A DNA stretch of 9,941 nt. Origin: URNF01 sp045649855 (GTDB lineage Bacteria > Bacillota > Clostridia > Oscillospirales > Acutalibacteraceae). The translations under genes were made by a program, and so were the position numbers. This document shows positions 6,255 to 9,941 of the stretch, in pieces; the first letter of the stretch is position 1, and each line of letters starts with the position of its first letter. Location: NCBI GenBank assembly GCA_045649855.1, contig JAZRQN010000040.1, positions 1-9,941 on the forward strand, given 5' to 3'. A model generated the notes under the pieces. It was not told the DNA's origin. It worked only from the letters and a program-made list of their open reading frames with translations, and did no database searches.

Positions 6255-8765
6255 TTATTTACCCGGACCCGCGGTGTCCGTGCCGTCGCCGACCAAGCCC
6301 AGTTGTTTGGCCGCTTCTTCGCGCATTTTGTATTTGAGGATCTTACCTGCCGCATTCATCGGGAAAGCGTCCACGAAAGAAATGTATTTGGGCACTTTAT
6401 GACGCGCCATGCTGGCACGGATAAAGGCGGACATCTCTTCTTCGGTAACACTGCCTGCTTCTTTCAAAATGATGCAAGCCATAATTTCTTCGCCGTATTT
6501 TTTATCCGGCACACCGATGACCTGCACGTCCTTGACCGCAGGATGTGTATAGATGAATTCCTCGATCTCCTTGGGATAGATGTTTTCACCGCCACGGATG
6601 ATCATATCTTTCAGACGGCCTGTAATGCGATAGTTGCCGTCTTCATCTTTGCACGCAAGGTCTCCCGAATGCAACCAGCCGTCCGCATCGATGGTATCTT
6701 TGGTCGCCTGGGGCATTTTGTAGTAACCCTTCATGGTGTTATAACCCTTGGCGCAGAACTCGCCGTTCACACCGGGGCCGACCTCTTCGCCCGTCTCGGG
6801 ATCCACGATCTTACAACTGACGTGCGGGAACGCATAGCCAACCGTTTCGGTACGCACTTCCAGCGAATCGGTCCAACTGCTCATGGTGTTGCCGGGTGCA
6901 CACTCGGTCTGACCGTACACACTGACAATACCGTACATATTCATTTCATCCGGACTTGCCGCGCGGCGCATCAGATCCGCCGGACAGCCTGCGCCTGCCA
7001 TAATACCGGTACGCATATAGCTGAAATCGGTCTTTTTGTAATCGGGATGGTTAAACATCGCGATAAACATGGTGGGAACACCGTTAAAGCAGGTGATCTT
7101 CTCCTGATTGATGCAAGCCAGCGAAGATTTTGCCGAGAAATACGGCATCGGACACATTGTAGTACCATGGGTCATGGAAGACGTCATAGACAGCGTCATA
7201 CCAAAGCAATGGAACATCGGCACCTGAATCATCATACGATCCGCGGTGGACAGACCCATACGATCGCCGATACATTTACCGTTGTTCACCACGTTGTAAT
7301 GGGTGAGCATAACGCCTTTGGGGAATCCCGTAGTACCCGACGTATACTGCATATTACATACGTCATCGGGACGAACAGCAGCCGCCAATTGCGCCACGTG
7401 CTCACGGCTGACCAGTTCGTATCTCGCCATCGCTTCATCGAACGTCAGACAGCCGGGCTGTTTGAAACCAACCGTGATGACGTTGCGCAAGAACGGCAGT
7501 TTCTTACAATGCAGCGGCTCACCTGCTTTGGTGGAGGCGATTTCGGGACACAGTTCGTTGATGATCGCTTTGTAATTGGAGTCCAGACATTCTTCAATCA
7601 TCACCAGCGTATGGGTATCCGATTGACGAAGCAGGTATTCCGCTTCGTGCACCTTGTAGGCGGTATTGACCGTTACCAACACAGCGCCGATTTTGGTGGT
7701 CGCCCAGAAAGTGATGTACCACGCAGGCACGTTGGTCGCCCACACGGCAACTTTAGAACCTGCTTTAACACCCATCGATACCAGCGCACGCGCAAATCGA
7801 TCCACGTCCTCGCGGAACTGCGCATAGGTACGCGTGTAGTCAAGAGTGGTGTATTTGAAGCAATACTGATCGGGGAACTCTTCCGCCACACGATCCAGCA
7901 CCTGCGGGAAGGTGAGGTTGATGAGTTCGTCTTTTTTCCAGATATACTGACCCGTACCGTCGTGGTTGGGATACAGCGTTTTCTTCATACCGCGAGTAGA
8001 ATGGAATCGCGCCATATAGTTCACAAAATACGGAAAAATGACTTCGGGATCCTGCAGATCTTCCAGCCATTCGGGTTTCCATTCCAGCGAGATAAATCCG
8101 TCATAATTGACCGACGACAGCGCACGCATCGCGTCTTCGATCGGCATAGTACCCTCGCCGATCAACTGATACACACCGTCATCATCCGAGTCGCGCAGAT
8201 GCACGTGGCACACGTAGCTGCCCAGGTTTTTAATGGTGGTATCGCCACTCTCACCGAAATCTCTGTACGGATGATGGACGTCCCACAAAGCGGCGAGATG
8301 ATCGCTCGCAAAGCGATCGAGCAAACCGCGCAGTCTGGCGGTATCCGCGTAAATGCCGCTGGTTTTAATGAGCAGAACAACGCCCAGTTTTTCTGCTGTT
8401 TTCAACAAGGTTGCCACCGCTTGTTCCACGGCTTCTTCGTGATCCTGCAGGGCGCAGGCAACCACATATTTGACCTGCGTATTGTGCGCCACTTCCATCA
8501 ACGCAGACAGGGTATCCACCGCCGTCTCGTCGGTGGACAGGTCGCAGGAAGTATCAAAGCACGGAATGGTCAGTTTTTTCTCGCGCAACTGACGCGCGGT
8601 TGCTGCAGTCTGATAGGTATGAAAAGGTCCACCTTTATCCAACATCGGATCGAAATGCGGCAGGTTATATACTTCCACGCCGGAAAAGCCCATATCCACG
8701 GCTGTTTCCAACATTTCGTCCCAGGTCAGACCCGGCCAGCCGCGAGTGGAAAATGAAAGTTTCAC
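6255..8765 (-). CDS. Fusion: sugar-isomerase-like TIM barrel + AMP-forming acyl-CoA synthetase
   Basis: An 836-residue two-domain protein. Residues 1 to about 255 resemble xylose-isomerase-like sugar phosphate isomerases/epimerases: STRGWPGLTWDEML, then Asp162 (WDVHHP), His189 (HVHLRD) and Glu228 (SLEWKPEW) at metal-ligand positions. The first ligand, normally Glu, is Lys134 (LLIKTSG). Residues 260-836 form a complete ANL-family ligase that should join a carboxylic acid to CoA via an acyl-adenylate. Its motifs are YTSGTTGFPKG (474-484), YGQTE (617-621), GWLHSGDL (696-703), GRLKDMIIRGGENIYPKEIE (716-735) and catalytic Lys808 in AAGKILK. The domains share one frame with a short linker near 252-262. 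The GTG start overlaps the upstream stop (GTGA, 8765-8762), with GGAGG seven bases before it. The ligase part is FadD-like; the acid it activates cannot be told. Confidence 0.9.
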   Translation of the reverse strand: MKLSFSTRGWPGLTWDEMLETAVDMGFSGVEVYNLPHFDPMLDKGGPFHTYQTAATARQLREKKLTIPCFDTSCDLSTDETAVDTLSALMEVAHNTQVKYVVACALQDHEEAVEQAVATLLKTAEKLGVVLLIKTSGIYADTARLRGLLDRFASDHLAALWDVHHPYRDFGESGDTTIKNLGSYVCHVHLRDSDDDGVYQLIGEGTMPIEDAMRALSSVNYDGFISLEWKPEWLEDLQDPEVIFPYFVNYMARFHSTRGMKKTLYPNHDGTGQYIWKKDELINLTFPQVLDRVAEEFPDQYCFKYTTLDYTRTYAQFREDVDRFARALVSMGVKAGSKVAVWATNVPAWYITFWATTKIGAVLVTVNTAYKVHEAEYLLRQSDTHTLVMIEECLDSNYKAIINELCPEIASTKAGEPLHCKKLPFLRNVITVGFKQPGCLTFDEAMARYELVSREHVAQLAAAVRPDDVCNMQYTSGTTGFPKGVMLTHYNVVNNGKCIGDRMGLSTADRMMIQVPMFHCFGMTLSMTSSMTHGTTMCPMPYFSAKSSLACINQEKITCFNGVPTMFIAMFNHPDYKKTDFSYMRTGIMAGAGCPADLMRRAASPDEMNMYGIVSVYGQTECAPGNTMSSWTDSLEVRTETVGYAFPHVSCKIVDPETGEEVGPGVNGEFCAKGYNTMKGYYKMPQATKDTIDADGWLHSGDLACKDEDGNYRITGRLKDMIIRGGENIYPKEIEEFIYTHPAVKDVQVIGVPDKKYGEEIMACIILKEAGSVTEEEMSAFIRASMARHKVPKYISFVDAFPMNAAGKILKYKMREEAAKQLGLVGDGTDTAGPGK

Positions 8766-9941
8766 GCTTCTTCCTCCTCATACAGGATTTTGTTCAATGC
8801 GGACAGGTACGCCTGAATACCGGCGCCGACAATATCGGTGGAAATACCTCTGCCGGAGTACACTTTTCCGCCGGCGCGCAGTTTGACCACCGTCTGACCC
8901 ATCGCTTCTCTGCCTTCGGTTACCGCCTGCAACTGGAAGTCATCCAGTTCATAATGGCAGCCCGTGATCTTTTCAATCGCCAAAAACGCCGCATCAATCG
9001 AGCCGTCGCCGATGTACACGCCCTCTACCGCCTGATCGTTTTTGAGCAATTTGATATGTGCGGTAGCGGAAATGGTGTTGCCCGAAGTGATAACGTACGT
9101 ATCCAGTTTATACGTAGCAGGCACCTGCATCGCGGCGGAAGCCACAATCGCATCCAGTTCTTTGGTGCTGACCTGCTCTTTTTTCGCCGCAATCTGTACG
9201 AACGCTTCGTATACTTTATTCAAATCTTCTGCAGACAGATCATAGCCCAGGCCTTCCACCGTTTTGGAAACAGCGGCAAGATCGTCGTGTGCGGTCAGAT
9301 AAATGCCCGAATCATCGTGCGATTCGTTGGCGGCACTCGTTTTGCCTTTACCCGACTGGCACAGCCAGGTGATCTGGTCGATAATACGGCTGAGCTGGGT
9401 TGCCTTGACACCGCTTTCCACGCCCAGATCCTCGCCTTTCGCGGCGATCAATTTGGCGATGTTTGCGAGATCCACGCAATCAAACGGATAGGCGGCGGCT
9501 TTCACTTCAACCGCACCTTCTGCAACCGACGCCACGGCGCAGGCATCCGCCATAGCCAAAGTGTTGACACAAGCCACACCCAGACGCACCTTCTTCAAGG
9601 CAGGAACCGCTTCAAACACTTCGCGCACAAACGCCGCAAAACCTGCCGGCAACATCGTACCTGCGGTATCACACAACGTTACCGTTTTAGCACCTGCTTC
9701 AATAGCGGTTTCAATGGCTTTTTGCAAGAATGCACCATCACTGCGGGTCGCATCGTCAGCAATAAATTCCACATCTGCACACACTTCGCAGCAAGCGGCA
9801 ACCGTGTCCGCAATCGCGGTGAGCATCGCATCAGGTTTTTTATGGAACAGATATTCCATCTGCACGGCGCTGACGGGTGCTACCACCTGCAACCTCGGCT
9901 TCTTCGCCTGTCCCAGTGCAATCCAAGCGGTCTGCACACTC
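8762..9941 (-). CDS. Divergent LeuA-like (2-isopropylmalate synthase family) protein, 5' end missing
   Basis: The frame is open to the right window edge; roughly 100 N-terminal residues, including any DRE-type motif, lie outside. The visible 392 residues, numbered from the Val codon at 9937, match LeuA in layout. They show VQMEYLFHKKPDAML (25-39), IADDATRSDGAFL (59-71) and TLCDTAGTMLPAGF (87-100) of the catalytic barrel, then a linker. The C-terminal LeuA regulatory/dimerisation domain is about 272-386 (IGDGSIDAAFLAIEKITG, SGRGISTDIVGAGIQAYL). Several active-site signatures are lost. The HCHND metal motif reads ACVNT (122-126), the GERAGN region reads as unrelated residues near 151-160, and HESGIH reads DDSGIY (208-213) with no GKHSG after it. 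Family members condense acetyl-CoA with 2-oxoacids; this one may be inactive in that reaction. It overlaps the fusion gene by four bases. Database annotation as 2-isopropylmalate synthase would be unsafe. Confidence 0.85.
   Translation of the reverse strand, partial: SVQTAWIALGQAKKPRLQVVAPVSAVQMEYLFHKKPDAMLTAIADTVAACCEVCADVEFIADDATRSDGAFLQKAIETAIEAGAKTVTLCDTAGTMLPAGFAAFVREVFEAVPALKKVRLGVACVNTLAMADACAVASVAEGAVEVKAAAYPFDCVDLANIAKLIAAKGEDLGVESGVKATQLSRIIDQITWLCQSGKGKTSAANESHDDSGIYLTAHDDLAAVSKTVEGLGYDLSAEDLNKVYEAFVQIAAKKEQVSTKELDAIVASAAMQVPATYKLDTYVITSGNTISATAHIKLLKNDQAVEGVYIGDGSIDAAFLAIEKITGCHYELDDFQLQAVTEGREAMGQTVVKLRAGGKVYSGRGISTDIVGAGIQAYLSALNKILYEEEEA
8773..8777 (-). promoter_or_regulatory. 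Ribosome binding site for the fusion gene's GTG start
   Basis: GGAGG on the minus strand, seven bases before GTG (8765-8763), inside the Glu-rich 3' end of the LeuA-like gene. It supports the GTG start and translational coupling. Confidence 0.8.

Noticed and set aside
7986..7988. Internal ATG between the TIM barrel and ligase domains as a separate gene start
   Set aside because: No Shine-Dalgarno sequence precedes it, the frame is continuous, and there is no stop codon between the domains.
6303..8756. Very long open frame on the plus strand opposite the fusion ligase gene
   Set aside because: The translation is rich in His, Arg and Phe, matches no family, and exactly shadows a gene with complete ligase motifs. 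Codon bias of the real gene keeps the antisense frame open.

Overview
This window looks like chromosomal DNA of a Gram-positive Firmicute, most likely a member of the Clostridia (Oscillospiraceae/Ruminococcaceae-like). The base composition is intermediate. Ribosome binding sites are strong (GGAGG seven bases before the start in three cases). A TepA/ClpP-like protease gene sits directly before an FtsK/SpoIIIE translocase gene, an order known from Firmicutes. The genus cannot be named from the sequence alone. All six genes (two cut by the window edges) lie on the minus strand, so transcription runs from high to low coordinates. No RNA genes, insertion sequences, CRISPR arrays or phage genes were seen.

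Reading in the direction of transcription there are three units. (1) 9941-6212: a LeuA-like (2-isopropylmalate synthase family) gene, cut at its 5' end by the window edge, overlaps by four bases (GTGA) an 836-residue gene. That gene fuses a sugar-isomerase-like TIM barrel to a complete AMP-forming acyl-CoA synthetase. A strong hairpin terminator follows. The LeuA-like protein lacks the His-X-His metal motif and other catalytic signatures of its family. The TIM barrel lacks the first of four expected metal ligands. The ligase keeps all its core motifs. This unit is the most unusual part of the window. (2) 6174-4078: a promoter, an N-acylglucosamine 2-epimerase family gene, and a glucosamine-6-phosphate deaminase-family gene overlapping it by four bases (ATGA). 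The unit closes with a hairpin that is identical over 38 bases to the terminator of unit 1. (3) 4061-1: a promoter, then tepA-like protease, ftsK/spoIIIE and a ygiQ-family radical SAM gene (cut at its 3' end). These are closely spaced and probably co-transcribed.

Unit 2 fits amino-sugar (ManNAc/GlcNAc type) catabolism, although the deaminase-like protein has an atypical substrate loop. Unit 3 is housekeeping: membrane-associated proteolysis, chromosome segregation, and an uncharacterised radical SAM enzyme. Unit 1 has no pathway that can be named with confidence. An acid-activating ligase tied to two divergent TIM-barrel domains suggests a carboxylic-acid or acyl-CoA metabolic role that remains undefined.
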